Positions 11,376 through 22,720 are shown, numbered from the stretch's first letter. The stretch is DNA of 64,000 nt from Nannobrachium achirus (GCA_963921795.1 OY997651.1:56550142-56614141), one strand, 5' to 3'. The notes: generated by a model not told the origin, from the letters alone. Program-made: numbers and translations.

Positions 11376-11970
11376 GGCCGACCCTCAGGGACCCCGGTTC
11401 TGCCAACCCCCTGTCTGTCATCATCATTTATGACATCATGCCTTTTGTAGGCATGTCATCATCATGTCATCATCATATATACCCTTTATATAGAAAACCC
11501 GGACAGACAGACCGACATTTGCTTATGTAGGCCTACCCATTTCATGGGTCTGGCAAAAAAAGAAGAAACAAGAAAAAGAATTTGAATATGGAGATGAGAG
11601 ATTTCTTCCTGTCATGGATGATATCATGGCTTATGAAACAACAACGCCAGAAATATAATAACCCCTCACAACGCCTGTTGCCATGGCAATAAGGGGAGAA
11701 AGAAGTGGAAAACAAAAGGTACATTTTCATGCATTTCATTTTCATCATTTTGCCGCCGTGCTTCAGTGCTCATCTAGCCATCCATATTAATTACTAATGT
11801 GATTTGCATTCTTGCCCCTGCGACACATTCGGGGAAAACACAATCTGACCTGTCCCCAACCTCTGTTCACATGGGACACACGCCAACAATTAGCTTAATG
11901 ACATTTTCCTCATGCCTAGAGGTTGAATGGATGGATGTCTTTCATGAACTGTGTGTGTGTGTGTGTGTAT

Positions 11971-12398
11971 TAGGGATGGGACAATATGAAAATTTCATAT
12001 CACGATTATTGTGACAAGAAATCGTGATTTACGATATTATCACGATAATCAAAATCCATTATCCTGGGGCGGAACATTTGCCAAAAAAATAGCAGATCTA
12101 CAAGCTCACAACGCGTCGCATTGCGACACGTTGTGAGCTTGTAGATCGGCTATTTTTTGGGCAAATACATTTGATAGAGAGTTGAACAAAACTATCAAGT
12201 ACCTATATTATAAGTACCTTTTACCAATTATAGAGGGTTTAAGTGTACCGGATATGCAGCTCGGCAAATAAAAGGTGAATTGATCGCAGTGCATGACGGA
12301 GGACGATATCACAATAAATTAAATCTCCACGATACGATTATCGTGAGTGTTTTTTATCACGATAAACGATAATATCGCGTATCGTCCCATCATCCCTA
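11971..12398 (+). mobile_element. D element, hAT type, 428 bp
   Basis: Termini TAGGGATGGGACAATATG and ATCGTCCCATCATCCCTA. It is inserted in a GT repeat with GTGTGTAT (11963-11970) and GTGTGTGT (12399-12406) as the probable duplication. Confidence 0.8.
12077..12165. repeat. Core hairpin in D element
   Basis: Full copy: outer stem TTTGCCAAAAAAATAGC / GCTATTTTTTGGGCAAA, tip ACGCGTCGC ATT GCGACACGT. The left arm has GCAGATC and the right arm pairs as GCCGATC, so one mismatch is conserved. Confidence 0.95.
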
Positions 12399-12399
12399 G

Positions 12400-12500
12400 T
12401 GTGTGTGTGTGCGTGCGTGCGTGCGTGTGCATTTCTTTCTCTGTATCTCTTTCTCTGTGTGTGTGCATGCATGCGCGGGTGCGTGTGTGTGTTTGACTGT
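12400..12500. repeat. Interrupted GT/GC-GT microsatellite
   Basis: GTGTGT with GCGTGC interruptions. It continues the GT tract into which the D element inserted. Confidence 0.8.
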
Positions 12501-12613
12501 ACGTGCGTGCTAGCCTTAGCATCTTTACACTCATTTACATGTATTCATTTATTAAAGGCTGTTTTAGCGGGGGCTTGTAGATATGAGAAGTTTAGGCATG
12601 ACTATCTGTATCT

Positions 12614-12717
<104 letters not shown>

Positions 12718-13106
12718 ACCCATTGTTTATCATTTTTAATAAACAGCTAATGGCTACAAATAGAACATTGCAACACACCGATACTCTGCTTGCACAAATG
12801 TCTATGCCTAATGGCTAAGCTGCTATGCTCGTGCACCTCATTTCTCTCTCTTTATGTTGATTTAGATTTTTAGTTTTAGTCTATTGAAAAAAATAAAATA
12901 TAGTCTCGGGAACCCAGGCATTTCATTCAAAAGAAAGACAAGCCTGTGTTAGCTCCGGTCCATAGCGTTACGTTATGTTCCTCTACCGCCATATCTCCTT
13001 GATAAAACCGGAAAACCCAGCTGTCTGGTCCGAAAATAAGAAAAAAACTGTTTCGCCCCCCACCAAACCAAAGGTATCAGTGGACAGTAGAAAGCTTGCT
13101 CTACTT

Positions 13107-13380
13107 AGTGACGTTGTGAGCTTGCAGACCGTCTATCTTTGGCAAAGAGCTTTGGTGAAGAGGGGAAAAAGAGCAGACTAAGAACAGAACTAAAGGTCAG
13201 TTAAGTATTGACAGTTCAAGTGGTTAAATATCTGAAAAAACAAATTGACATGAATCCAAAATACACTAATTGTGCTGTCAAACAATGAAACTATATGGAA
13301 TCTATGAACAGGTTGTGGGGGTCCCTGCTTCATCTCTTTCTCAACTAAGTCGTTGGCCTGAAAAACGTTGAAGACCCCTG
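13107..13380 (+). mobile_element. G-family right half
   Basis: Starts in the right hairpin arm (GTTGTGAGCTTGCAGACCG) and ends at the hAT terminus ACGTTGAAGACCCCTG. It matches 19500-19774. The left half is missing. Confidence 0.7.
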
Positions 13381-13667
13381 ATTTACACCACTGCTAGACA
13401 CAAAGATTAGTAGATTACTCACTGAGCAATTACCGCTGTAGTTAGTACAGTAGCTGTTATTGGCAATACCAATTCTGTAAGGCTCCATACACTCTGTGTA
13501 CAAAATACATGCTACTGTATATTTACATTTCAATGCAAAACTATATAATAAAAAAAAGATGTTTGCTTTTCCACCTAAAATGTTTATATTTTGTGTACAG
13601 TTTCCGCCCCACCCCTTCTTTTCAAAGCAACATAAAAGGGAAAAACACTATTCTTACCACTCAACAC

Positions 13668-13668
13668 T

Positions 13669-13699
<31 letters not shown>

Positions 13700-13703
13700 A
13701 CGC

Positions 13704-13774
<71 letters not shown>
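13668..13774. repeat. (CA)n with CGCA interruptions
   Basis: CA dinucleotides with CACACG blocks near the start. Confidence 0.97.
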
Positions 13775-14099
13775 AGTTAGTGTTTTGAATGCCATCGCTC
13801 CAAGTTATCACTGAGTATTATCTGCAGCGATAGCGGTAGCGTATATCGCTCTCCCATATAGGTACGGAAGCATCAACCTTTTACATTGACATTCCACAGC
13901 ATTAAGAGATGAAACGCTATGCTTTCCCTGGATCCGGCGCATGTATGAAAGTGCATGTATGATCAGATCACAGTTCACATGGAAACGATAAGGATATTGG
14001 TATAATGCCGAGATAGTTGTTCATCTGTGGTGAGAGATGTGGATGTATGCACGCACAGTCGCACACACACACACAAACACACACGCTATATATTTACAT

Positions 14100-14245
14100 C
14101 ACTTGTGGGGTCATTACATAGACTTCCATTCATTTTTATGCGAGTCCTGTGGTCTTACCCTAACCCTAACCGTTGTGGGGACCTACTATTTTGTCCCCAC
14201 ACTGTCAGAGGTCCCCTGCAGGTGACTGTGTGAACATGCGTTTAG
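14100..14245. repeat. Interspersed repeat with CCCTAACCCTAACC
   Basis: TTGTGGGGTCATTACATAGAC ... CCCTAACCCTAACC (14157-14170) ... GTTGTGGGGACC resembles a common fish repeat. The telomere-like motif is internal to it and does not mark a chromosome end. Confidence 0.45.
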
Positions 14246-14263
14246 TCCCCATAAGTATAGCTA

Positions 14264-14264
<1 letters not shown>

Positions 14265-14328
<64 letters not shown>

Positions 14329-14366
14329 ACACCCACACCCACACCCACACACACACACACACACAG
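14265..14366. repeat. (CA)n with CCCACA block
   Basis: CA repeat containing a short (CCCACA)n section at about 14325-14346. Confidence 0.97.
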
Positions 14367-14690
14367 ATAAGGACTATATACACAAACGTACCGTTACAAC
14401 TGAAGACGTTGATATGCATGAAAGCCCACACATATTTGAAAGAAAAATGTGTACAATCGGCAAAACCAAAAGTGACATTTTTAAACGAGATACACGAGTG
14501 CTCATTTCGCTGTAGCACACACATGGAATTTGCCATTCCCATGCTTGCTCCCGCTAGCAACAGATTGGGTCATGATCGTGATCCACAGACAAGAAGAGCG
14601 GTACACAGTGGACCGTGTGGCTCATACATGGGAAACTGTCCGATTGTAGATCAGCTATATTTTTTCTATTTTGACTATCTAATATCATAT

Positions 14691-14947
14691 CGTCGTTGTC
14701 GGGTGGAAACCTTGTATGTCCAAAACTGTTCGTTTGTATTTATCATTTTAAAAAAAAGTCTAAACTATAGTGAAAATAGCCGATCTACAAGCACACAACG
14801 CCTTGCGATGCGAGGCTGTGTGCTTATAGATCGGCCATTTTCACTAGTTTTGTGGGACACTCTTCCATGATGAAGCAGGGCTTTACCTTACAAAATAAAT
14901 TACAAATTTGAAACTTGGAGATACAAGGTTTCTGCCCGACAGTGACG
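14691..14947 (+). mobile_element. A element, 257 bp, full length
   Basis: Termini CGTCGTTGTCGGGTGGAAAC and TTCTGCCCGACAGTGACG. Flanking 4-mers are ATAT and ATTT. The core hairpin lies at its centre and the right half reads ATGATGAAGCAGGGCTTTAC as in the other copies. Confidence 0.85.
14765..14849. repeat. Core hairpin in A element
   Basis: Outer stem ATAGTGAAAATAGCC / GGCCATTTTCACTAG; arms GCACACAACGCCTTGCG and CGAGGCTGTGTGC with one base lost. This is the A-type arm (CACACA rather than CTCACA). Confidence 0.9.
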
Positions 14948-15009
14948 ATTTACTTTGTTTGTACTTTGCCCAGCCCCCAAAATGGAACGAAGGCCGACAT
15001 TTTATTTAT

Positions 15010-15113
15010 TTATTTATTTATATTCCTAATGGCCGGCCTGGACCGGCCGGGAATGAACCCCCGGCCGTTCTGGAGTTGTCCCGCTTTTCCCCAATGGCCA
15101 GCACGTCCCTTGA
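15010..15113 (-). mobile_element. S-family end fragment
   Basis: CTAATGGCCGGCCTGGACCG through CCAATGGCCAGCACGTCCCT, matching 24350-24430. It follows an A element, as in the complete S copies. Confidence 0.7.
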
Positions 15114-15248
15114 ATGAGTGTGAAAAGATAGTGGCCCTCTCCATCATCCAAGTTGCCCACCCCAGCAGATGACCTGCAGGACCTCCTCTCTCAGCAGATG
15201 CGGGGGGAAAAATACCAGATGCCAACTCAGCTCCGCCTTGGGTCTTAA

Positions 15249-15768
15249 CCCTGCAAGACCCGAATTAATTTCTACTGGCCAAAAAAAAAACAAAAAAAAA
15301 AAAAAAAACAGATGGTGTTGTAGGAAAATCACAGGAAAATGTAATGTTAAAAAATTAATAATGTTTTTGTAAGGTTTTATAGCCATAAGTCATAAATCAT
15401 ATCATGCTCTAATTTGCATTTTGGGGATATTTTTCACAATAATAACATATGTACATGTTCTAGACATTCTAATGATCATAAAAAAAAAATATTACAGGCA
15501 TTTTACTTGTGTTTTTGTGAGGAATAGCTTCAGTTAAAAAGTGAGATGTTGTCCAGACGCTGGAATTTCAACTTCTCTGGGAGGTGTGAATGTCAGCCCC
15601 TGTGGGGGGTATTTATATGCAAATATCGTGGCCAATGCATTGTAATACTAAACAATAGGGTTTAATGGTGATGTTAATGTGAAAAAAAGAACAGGAAAAC
15701 TAACTATAACGTTTTTTTTTAAATGATTTAAAAAATGTTGCCAAAAAGCAACGCTGGGCCTTGCAGGG
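15249..15768 (+). mobile_element. J element, TTAA type, 520 bp
   Basis: TTAA on both sides (15245-15248, 15769-15772) with CCCTGCAAGACCCG and GGGCCTTGCAGGG ends. CCC...GGG termini and TTAA fit piggyBac. A second copy lies inside an I element at 31541-32003. Confidence 0.85.
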
Positions 15769-16040
15769 TTAACCTCCACAGCGGGAAGTGCAGGGCCCTG
15801 AGAGTCAACGCTGCCAGCATAGCATCCATCATGCCGGGCGAGGCCATAAGCGCTGGAGGAGGAAGCCCACGAGTTCAGCCAACTTGGCAGCGGGTGTCGT
15901 CAACAAGCAGCGGGCGGTGCAGTTGCTTATGCCAGTGGTTCTCAACATGTCATTTCATTCCATGTATGTCTTTATTTCGAACATTTAACCCATTTAGAAC
16001 GGGTACACATATTGTGTATCATTATTTTATGCTTTAACGA

Positions 16041-16119
16041 TTGAAAAATAGCAGATATACAAGCTCACAGCGCGGCACCGAGTGCCGCGCTGCGAGCTTG
16101 TAGATCTGCTATTTTTGAA
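16041..16119. repeat. Core hairpin, left one of B
   Basis: Arms AGCTCACAGCGCGGCAC CGA GTGCCGCGCTGCGAGCT, outer stem TTGAAAAATAGC / GCTATTTTTGAA. Confidence 0.95.
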
Positions 16120-16446
16120 AAATCATGAAAATTAGAATTTTGACCCGATTCTATAAGTGTCTTTTGAATCCTTCTAAGATTTTTTGAAAACCCTAATAGT
16201 TTCTACAGTATGTCAGTAATCTGACCAGCCATCGTCAAAGAAAAGGTCCTTTTCACTTAACTGGAGTTCAGTTAGTCTGTTCTTGAGAGACTACTATGTC
16301 AGTGGTTCTCAAACCTTTTCATGTGAAGGAACCCAAAATGATATTTATTTGGCCACGGACCCGCATCTCAAAATATTTAGTTCCAGGGACCACTCTGCTT
16401 TGAAAATACATATATTCAAAGATTTGCACACATTTTCATGACTTTT

Positions 16447-16510
16447 TCAAAAATAGCAGATCTACAAGCTCGCAGTGTGGCAGCTGTGAGCTTGTATCTG
16501 CTATTTTTCA
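16447..16510. repeat. Core hairpin, right one of B, shortened tip
   Basis: CTCGCAGTGTGGCAGCTGTGAG has lost part of the tip. The outer stem is TCAAAAATAGC / GCTATTTTTCA. Confidence 0.85.
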
Positions 16511-16551
16511 CTGGTTAAAGCAGTCAATAATTCTAGGCCTAAATGGGTTAA

Positions 16552-16865
16552 AATGAGTATAAAAAGACAAAGGGAAATAAAAGGAAGATAAAATAAAATA
16601 AAAACTTATTATATTGAAAACATCCTTAAATTATAGTTTGTGTTCGAAAAAGGAGTAGGAAGAAGTTTGAAAAACAAGTCCTACCCCCATCATTATTTAC
16701 TTAAATAACAATCATCAGATACTTAAGGCTTCTGCCCCATTGTTATTCACCTTGTATCAAAAGAAAACAGTCAATCAAGCCTAGCATATACTCAAATGAT
16801 ATTCAGATCTTAACCAAATCTGCTGTATTATACAGCTATTCTACCCTATATCTATGTATTGTGTC
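16552..16865. other. No gene seen
   Basis: AT-rich sequence of low coding potential. No repeat was recognised. Confidence 0.5.
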
Positions 16866-16994
16866 CAGGGACGTGCTGGCCATTGGGAAAAGCGGGACTG
16901 CTCCCGAACGGCCGGTTCATTCCAGCCGGCCATTAGGAAAATCGAATGTCGGCATTCGTTCCATTTTGGGGGCTGGGCGGCCAACAAAGTAAAT

Positions 16995-17253
16995 CGTCAC
17001 TGTCGGGCAGAAACCTCGTATCTCCAAGTTTCAAATTTGTAAATGTTTTCGCAAAGCAAAGCCCTGCTTCATCATACATTACAAGGCCGTCGCACAAAAG
17101 TAGTGAAAACAGCAGATCTACAAGCACACAACGCCTCGCACCGTTTGTAGATCGGCTGTTTTCACTAGTTTAAATCATTTATTTTTTATTTTTTAAATGA
17201 TAAATACAAAACAAACGGTTTTGGACATACAAGGTTTCCACCCGACAACGACG
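16995..17253 (-). mobile_element. A element with perfect AAAT duplication
   Basis: AAAT (16991-16994, 17254-17257) flanks termini CGTCACTGTCGGGC and ACCCGACAACGACG. Together with 41027 (ATAT) this fixes a 4-bp target duplication for family A. Confidence 0.85.
17100..17169. repeat. Core hairpin in A, part of right arm lost
   Basis: GTAGTGAAAACAGCAGATC and GATCGGCTGTTTTCACTA pair. The inner right arm between CGCACCG and TTTGTAG is deleted. Confidence 0.9.
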
Positions 17254-17423
17254 AAATGTAACTCATGTAATTGGCCCACTGGCTTGTCACTTGTCGTGAT
17301 CTGAAATGGCAAATCTTTGAGTAGCAGCAGCGCTACAGAGAGATCTCTCTCTATAGCGCGCAATGAGGGCCTCTCCAACTCTTTTTCCTGGGCTGAATCA
17401 GGGGCCCAGCATGTCCCTGCTGC

Positions 17424-17560
17424 CAGTGGTTCTCAACATGTGGGTCACGACCCCCAGGGGGGTTGCCAAAAATTTCCGGGGGGTCGTCAGATTTCTTGGT
17501 AAAAGTAAAAATAAAAATAAAATAAAAAATCTAATAAAAAATCATAGCGAAAAATTTACA
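17424..17560 (+). mobile_element. hAT-like fragment (CAGTGGTTCTCAACATG)
   Basis: A CAGTGGTTCTCAACATGTGG terminus followed by CACGACCCCCAGGGG is a common fish hAT 5' end. The 3' end was not located. Confidence 0.5.
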
Positions 17561-17599
17561 AAGTGTGAGTGTGGAATGGATGTGTGTGAGACAGTGTGT

Positions 17600-18112
17600 G
17601 TCCTGGCTACCTCCGTGAAGTTGGCACCCCATATGTTGAAAATCGTGTAATTATTTAGTGCTGGATTTGTGCTGAATTGTGCCGTACATTTTATAATTTG
17701 TGCTGCTATCATTATTGAGATATTCTAAGTTATAGTTTTGCTGATTTTTTGGCTCCAAATCAGGAACAAATGGTCTCAATCTTTAGTGCTGGATGTGCTC
17801 TAATTTGTGCCAAATCATCATTGAAATCATCAATTGTGCTTTTATATATATTTATATATATATATATATAAATATGTATATGCTTATGAATTAGCAGATT
17901 TAGCAGCAGTATAGTGATTGCCCTACAGAGGGCGGGTGTAGAGCAGCAGTATTTCATTGTAGAAGAACAGTGGCATTGTGTAGAATATCTCAATAACGAT
18001 AGCAGCACAAATTATAAAATGTACGGCACAATTCAGCACAAATTCAGCACTAAAGAATGACACCAATTTTACATATGTTTTCATCATATGGGGTGCCAAC
18101 TTCACAGAGGTG
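17600..18112. mobile_element. Element with about 130-bp inverted arms
   Basis: 17600-17730 and 17985-18112 are inverted copies (GTGAAGTTGGCACCCCATATG; TGTGCCGTACATTTTATAA). The loop contains a TA-rich run. A long minus-strand frame across it is incidental. Confidence 0.75.
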
Positions 18113-18331
18113 TCCTGCCTCTGTGCATTGTGTGTAGCAGCATGTGATCCTCCTCCTCCCTTGCCCCGGAGGGAAATTGCTTGAGCTGCTCTGATGACAA
18201 CAACAACCGAGTCACAAACGTTTCTCTGCAGGGCAAACAGTCCAGTTATCCGTCCTCCCCATATGTCCATCTCTTTAACTACATGAAAGCAAGCATCCCT
18301 ATTCTGAGCGAAGCATTGGGAAACGTTCCCG
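18113..18331. other. No gene seen
   Basis: Apparently unique, moderately GC-rich sequence. No supported feature. Confidence 0.4.
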
Positions 18332-18392
18332 CGAAAATAGCAGATCAAAGCGCACAACGCAGCGTACTCTGAGCGTTTAGATTGGCTGTATT
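18332..18392. repeat. Core hairpin, decayed
   Basis: GCGAAAATAGCAGATCAAAGC and GCGTTTAGATTGGCTGTATTT flank a damaged tip. Confidence 0.6.
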
Positions 18393-18489
18393 TGGTGAAG
18401 AGAGAAGGGGCCCGAGTACAGAAGGCATGCCATGATTTGATTTGGCTTGTTTATCCTTTGATAGGGTTTCTTCTGCAAAAATAGCAGCA

Positions 18490-18660
18490 CTCATGTCATC
18501 AACATGGATCTGTCCCAAATAGCGCCACCATCAGGCAGATTTTTTCAAACAAATTTTTCGACACTGCTCCTACACATTTTGCCCTAAAATCACGCTGCGA
18601 CCCGACAGTCGCTTATCTCCCCATTAGGGAGTCTTACTGGTAATTCCTAAGTGTTTTTGT
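18490..18660 (+). repeat. O-family fragment
   Basis: CATGTCATCAACATGGATCTG, GCGCCACCATCAGGCAGATT and TAGGGAGTCTTACTGGT recur at 30065-30350 and 57498-57975. Confidence 0.6.
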
Positions 18661-18884
18661 ACGGGTTGTGTCATTGCCGTGTCAGGTGAAGTCCAGTAGT
18701 AGAGTAGAATATTATTTGGTGAGCCATAGGCTGGTAAACAGCGCTGTCCAGTGTCAAAACACAAAACTCTTCAAGCTCGTCACGTGGCAGAGAGAAACAT
18801 ATAAAACATATTTCCTTCCGAATAGATATTACCATCAAGATGAAGATGATCTGGCAAGCTTTATGTCATATTCCTGTAGAACAT

Positions 18885-19038
18885 TTATACTAGTCATTAA
18901 GCAAAACTAATATAGACTGAAGTAATTAAAGCGGGTCGTGTTTGCATGTTTGGAATTGTAACAGCTGAAATCAATGATATATCAGTATTCCGATATCAAC
19001 CTGCGGATTAAGTGAATATGGGTCACCAATTGCCCATG
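18885..19038 (+). mobile_element. C-family fragment
   Basis: Matches the right part of 5439-5988 (AACAGCTGAAATCAATGATA; GTATTCCGATATCAACCTG). Confidence 0.65.
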
Positions 19039-19329
19039 AAGTAGAGTGTTATATTTTTACGAAATGCACAACAAAGTTAGAAGATGGAGATAAGAGTTTT
19101 CTGCCCGACGCAGACGAGACGCTGTGCTCCTTGACGTCAACAAAAAGCACTTCAAAATAAAGTGGTGTATTATGAGGAAAGCTCCCCAGGTGTTTTATTG
19201 GACAGAGAGACATCTGAAGATGAATTTCTCTTCTCCTGCTTCAGTGGTCAAGGGTGCTTGCGTGCGTGCGTCGCGTGTGCACGTGTGTGTGTGCGTGCGT
19301 GCGTGTGTGTCCATGTACATTATCTAAAC

Positions 19330-19774
19330 CAGTGCTCTTTAACATGGGCTCCGGGACCCCTAGTCCTCAGAGTTACTACAGGGGGTCCTCCAAATCCTTG
19401 TGTGATAAGAACTTTATTTTTTTTCTACACTGACCACTTGAACCCTATATTCTGTGTGGAACATTAGCCAAGAATAGCCAATCTCTACAAGCTCACAACG
19501 CCTTGCGCTTGTAGATCGGCTATTCTTGGCAAAGAGGTTTGGTGTAGAGTGAAAAGAAAAGCAGACTAAGCATTGACAGTTCAAGTCCTTCATTGTCTAA
19601 AAACACACATTAAACCAACAACCTAAGATGATATTGCTGTCAAACAAGTCTAAGCTGTCTCAGAAATCTAGGAAAATGTTTAATCTGCAAGACAATGTTA
19701 TACGTAGTGGGGGTCCCTACTTTCTCTGTCTGTCAGATAAGGGGTCCTTGGCCTAAAAACGTTGAAGACCCCTG
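19330..19774 (+). mobile_element. G element, hAT type, 445 bp
   Basis: Ends CAGTGCTCTTTAACATG and AACGTTGAAGACCCCTG. Perfect 8-bp duplication ATCTAAAC (19322-19329, 19775-19782). Confidence 0.92.
19465..19531. repeat. Core hairpin in G
   Basis: Outer stem TAGCCAAGAATAGCC / GGCTATTCTTGGCA. The inner right arm is shortened (CCTTGCGCTTGTAGATC). Confidence 0.9.
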
Positions 19775-19811
19775 ATCTAAACTAGTTCAAGGCGCAGCTC
19801 ACCCATATAGT

Positions 19812-20149
19812 CAGGACTGTCACGATTCATTTTACCTGACGATTAAGTGTCACTCAAATAATTGCAGCGATTAACTATTTCATTGTGTGGAATATATGAA
19901 TAAAAATATATATTTCTGTTTGGCTTTTAGGAGTTTTAAGTTGCAAAGGGTAGATTACAAAATGACTACTGTAAATATACAAATAAATGACTGACATATT
20001 GAATAACTTTATTCAATACCATTACCATTAGTGGATCGTTTTTTCATGAGAATGTTTCAACATGAAAACGAGAATGACGATTATGCAAAATAATTGTGAT
20101 TATCTCACAATTGTGTTTGGGCGATTATGTAATACTTGTGACAAGCCTA
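19812..20149 (+). mobile_element. P element lacking the core hairpin
   Basis: Ends CAGGACTGTCACGATT and ACTTGTGACAAGCCTA, collinear with 49192-49613. Where the other copy has TAGTGGA-hairpin-TCCACTA this copy reads CATTAGTGGATCG (about 20027-20039) with no second TCCACTA. Confidence 0.75.
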
Positions 20150-20491
20150 CTACTGTACTACTACTACTGTATTTCCATACAGTAGGCGTGTAGATCCACG
20201 TGTGTGAAAATACTTTCACAAAAGCCTGAGTAGATGTTAAAATGGCCCCACGCATGCTTGAAAGTACAATATCCCTCTAAAGAGTCTGATTCTAGTCCAG
20301 TGCAATTCATATTGATATTTCATGATTGCATAAACCATCATCAAACGGTATGTTAGTGAGACCCCCATCACTTCACTTCATTATGCATAGACATGCATAA
20401 TGTTTGTTTGGCCGCGCGTATGGAGGAAATATCCTACTAATAAACGACCGAATGACTGTCTGTCTGTCCGATGTCTGTCTGATATACACGC

Positions 20492-20969
20492 TAGGGCATT
20501 AACGAAAAAGTCGACAAGTCGACTCATTCGACTTCATTACACAAGACGACTCCCACCAGAGAAAGTCGAAAGTCGAAGTAAAAAAATAAAAACATAAACT
20601 TTCTATTGTGAAAACAGCAGATCTACATGCTCACAACGCATCGCGATGCGAGGCGTTGTGAACATGTAGATCGTCTATTTTCACAATTTCTGCCTCTATA
20701 GATTAGACAATTTGGACCATTTTTAATCTGCCATTTTAGAGGTATTAAAAAGTCCTTAAATTGGCACTTTAGAAATGTGAAGATACCCTCTATACACTTA
20801 AACTTTATGTTGGTTGGTCACATTAAGTTAATCATCTGGGGACCCCCCAAAATAATTGGGGGGGTCGTGTGTGATGTGATGACGTCATCCAACGATAAAG
20901 TCGTCTTCAACTCAACTTTTTACTGAGTCGAGTCGACTTGCAAAAATTACACAAGTCGTTAATGCCCTA
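20492..20969 (+). mobile_element. L element, hAT type, 478 bp
   Basis: Ends TAGGGCATTAACGAAAAAGT and AAGTCGTTAATGCCCTA. Flanks ATACACGC and GTACACAC match 6 of 8. Rich in AGTCGAC repeats. Second copy at 56594. Confidence 0.85.
20605..20688. repeat. Core hairpin in L (ATGC arm)
   Basis: Outer stem ATTGTGAAAACAGC / GTCTATTTTCACAAT. Inner arm CTACATGCTCAC with partner GTGAACATGTAG, so the A-to-T change in CAAGC is mirrored in the other arm. Confidence 0.92.
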
Positions 20970-20979
20970 GTACACACTT

Positions 20980-21184
20980 GCTGCATCACTGGTACTAAAC
21001 AGTGCCCAAATTTGGAGATGATTGACATCACTGACACCGCTGCCATGGTAACAGTCGCATGCTGAAATGGTGCCCGATTTTGGAGATTTCGGAGCTGACT
21101 GATCACTGATCACCGATACGTCTGGGTTCTCCATTACTTCTGAGACTCCTACATTCAATCCCTTTACTGTGCACACCCCATAAC
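20980..21184. other. No gene seen
   Basis: Contains an imperfect direct repeat of GTGCCC-ATTTTGGAGAT (21002 and 21070). No gene. Confidence 0.4.
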
Positions 21185-21510
21185 CCAAATGGCACATAAT
21201 TCGGAGCACATCCCGTTGTTTTGGGTTGAGATTGGCACATTTCCTGGGGCAATCTGCCCAGATCATGCATGCCACACGTGTCTTCTTTTTTAGTTTTTTA
21301 CTCTCAAAAAAAGCATCTGCAATGTAGTGCATTTGAAACTACATTGCAGTGCACATCATGGGGTGATCACTGCTTGCCTCCTGTGAATTGTTTTATTTAT
21401 TTATTTATTTTTGTTTATTTTCATTTTCATTTTGTTGCTGAGTGAGGTCAACAGACAAAGTGACATGAGTGAGATGAAACAATCTGAGTGAAATGTGCCA
21501 ATGTGAACCA
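21185..21510 (+). repeat. H-family repeat with inner hairpin
   Basis: See 4020-4270. This copy carries an extra segment with TGCAATGTAGT/ACTACATTGCA hairpin at 21316-21347 that copy 1 lacks. Confidence 0.55.
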
Positions 21511-21699
21511 GATACATCGGTATGAACAGGCAAGTACTAGTGTAAGAATATTCAGATAAGGAGGGTTTCAACAGTGCCAGTGTAGCAAATGTGAGCATTT
21601 TTTTTTTTTTAAAAGAGAAAAAAAAGTGAGCAAGGGATGATTTACTTATAGGAGCTACACAGTGGATCAGCCTTGAAAACATTGTTCATTTTTGGTGGC

Positions 21700-22720
21700 T
21701 AAAACCATGACGAAAATTAAGTTCACTATATTTTTTCAGTGATGAAGACTAAATAAAAATGTAATAAAGACTAATCTATAATGGCTAGAACTATGACTAA
21801 CTATATTATAACAAACTAAAACTAAAACAAACTAAAATGTCATGGAGGGACTAGTGGAGAAGGGATCCATTAGAACTAAAAGATAAGTCAATGTATGTTT
21901 GGTTGCGATCTGAAAATAGACCATCTATACAGTAACATACATAAAAACAAGCGCTCCCCTATCCTTCCCTAGACTGCGACACGTTGTGTTTGTAGATTAG
22001 ATATTTTCACCATACAACCAAGATTAATGTCTGCAAGTCCCGACAGTCCCGAGAAAACCCCTATGTAGCTCACTGCCTTTCTTCTCTTACCTTTTAAATG
22101 TGGTCGCGAGAATATCCATCGTGCACGATCGGACCCCAACCATATGCATCGTGCGTGTTTATGTTGTCCACAGCTTCAAAGTGAATATTAAAAAAAAAAA
22201 ACTTTGAAAAGCGGACCATCCATTCAAAAACTAGCTCCTGTGTTGTATAAACAGTGAGTGAATGTTACCATCCCATGGCTCGGACGAAATCTGCTTCTGG
22301 TTGCCGGTTGCCATGGTAATAGTGCAGCGATTAAATGGGTCTGTGAAGAAACTGTTCCGAGAGGTTTAGTTCTGCTTTTTTAGTTCCGGTTTTCGATAAA
22401 AAAAAAAGGATTTTAATTAAAGCTTATTAAATTCTCGGGTTTATCAGGCCTGGCAGGGAAGCTACATAGACAGGTTTATTTTTGTCAGGGACTGTGTTAA
22501 AATGTGCCATTTCGATGCCATCATGGTCTGCCAAAATACATTTTAGTCAACAAAAATCAACTGTATAGAGTTAGTCGACTAAAATCTTATATTTAGTCGA
22601 CTAAGACTAGACTAAAACTCAAACATTTCAGATGAGTAAAATACGACTAAAACTAAATACAATCTTAATCAAAAGACTATGACAATTTTAATCTAAAATC
22701 AAAACTGCTTGAAACTGAAA
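21700..22720. repeat. GACTAAAACTAA-rich repeat, interrupted
   Basis: 21700-21850 and 22535-22720 are rich in ACTAAAACTAA and TAGTCGACTAAAAT, a pattern seen in dispersed fish repeats. Between them lie a split core hairpin (21910-21930 and 21973-22010) and sequence without recognised features. Confidence 0.45.

Larger units (their letters stand above)
15989..16547 (+). mobile_element. B element, TTAA type, full length
   Basis: TTAA (15985-15988, 16548-16551), ends CCCATTTAGAACGGG and AGGCCTAAATGGG. It carries two core hairpins, one near each end, in inverted relation to each other. The middle holds AGTGGTTCTCAAACC and CTCAAAATATTTAGTTCC. CCC termini suggest piggyBac. Confidence 0.9.
16866..17419 (+). 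mobile_element. S element containing A
   Basis: Termini CAGGGACGTGCTGGCC and GGCCCAGCATGTCCCTG. The opposite-orientation copy at 23984-24432 has the same arrangement with A inside. No matching 8-bp flanks here, because another hAT-like end starts at 17424. Confidence 0.75.

Noticed and set aside
14157..14170. Telomeric CCCTAACCCTAACC
   Set aside because: Only two units and embedded in a dispersed repeat; similar GGTTAG bits occur at 28125 and 38805. Not a chromosome end or fusion point.
14409..14870. 153-codon plus-strand frame
   Set aside because: Its second half is an A element including the hairpin; the first half has no recognised similarity.
17923..18357. 144-codon minus-strand frame
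   Set aside because: It runs across the arm of an inverted-repeat transposon and unique sequence without a recognisable domain.
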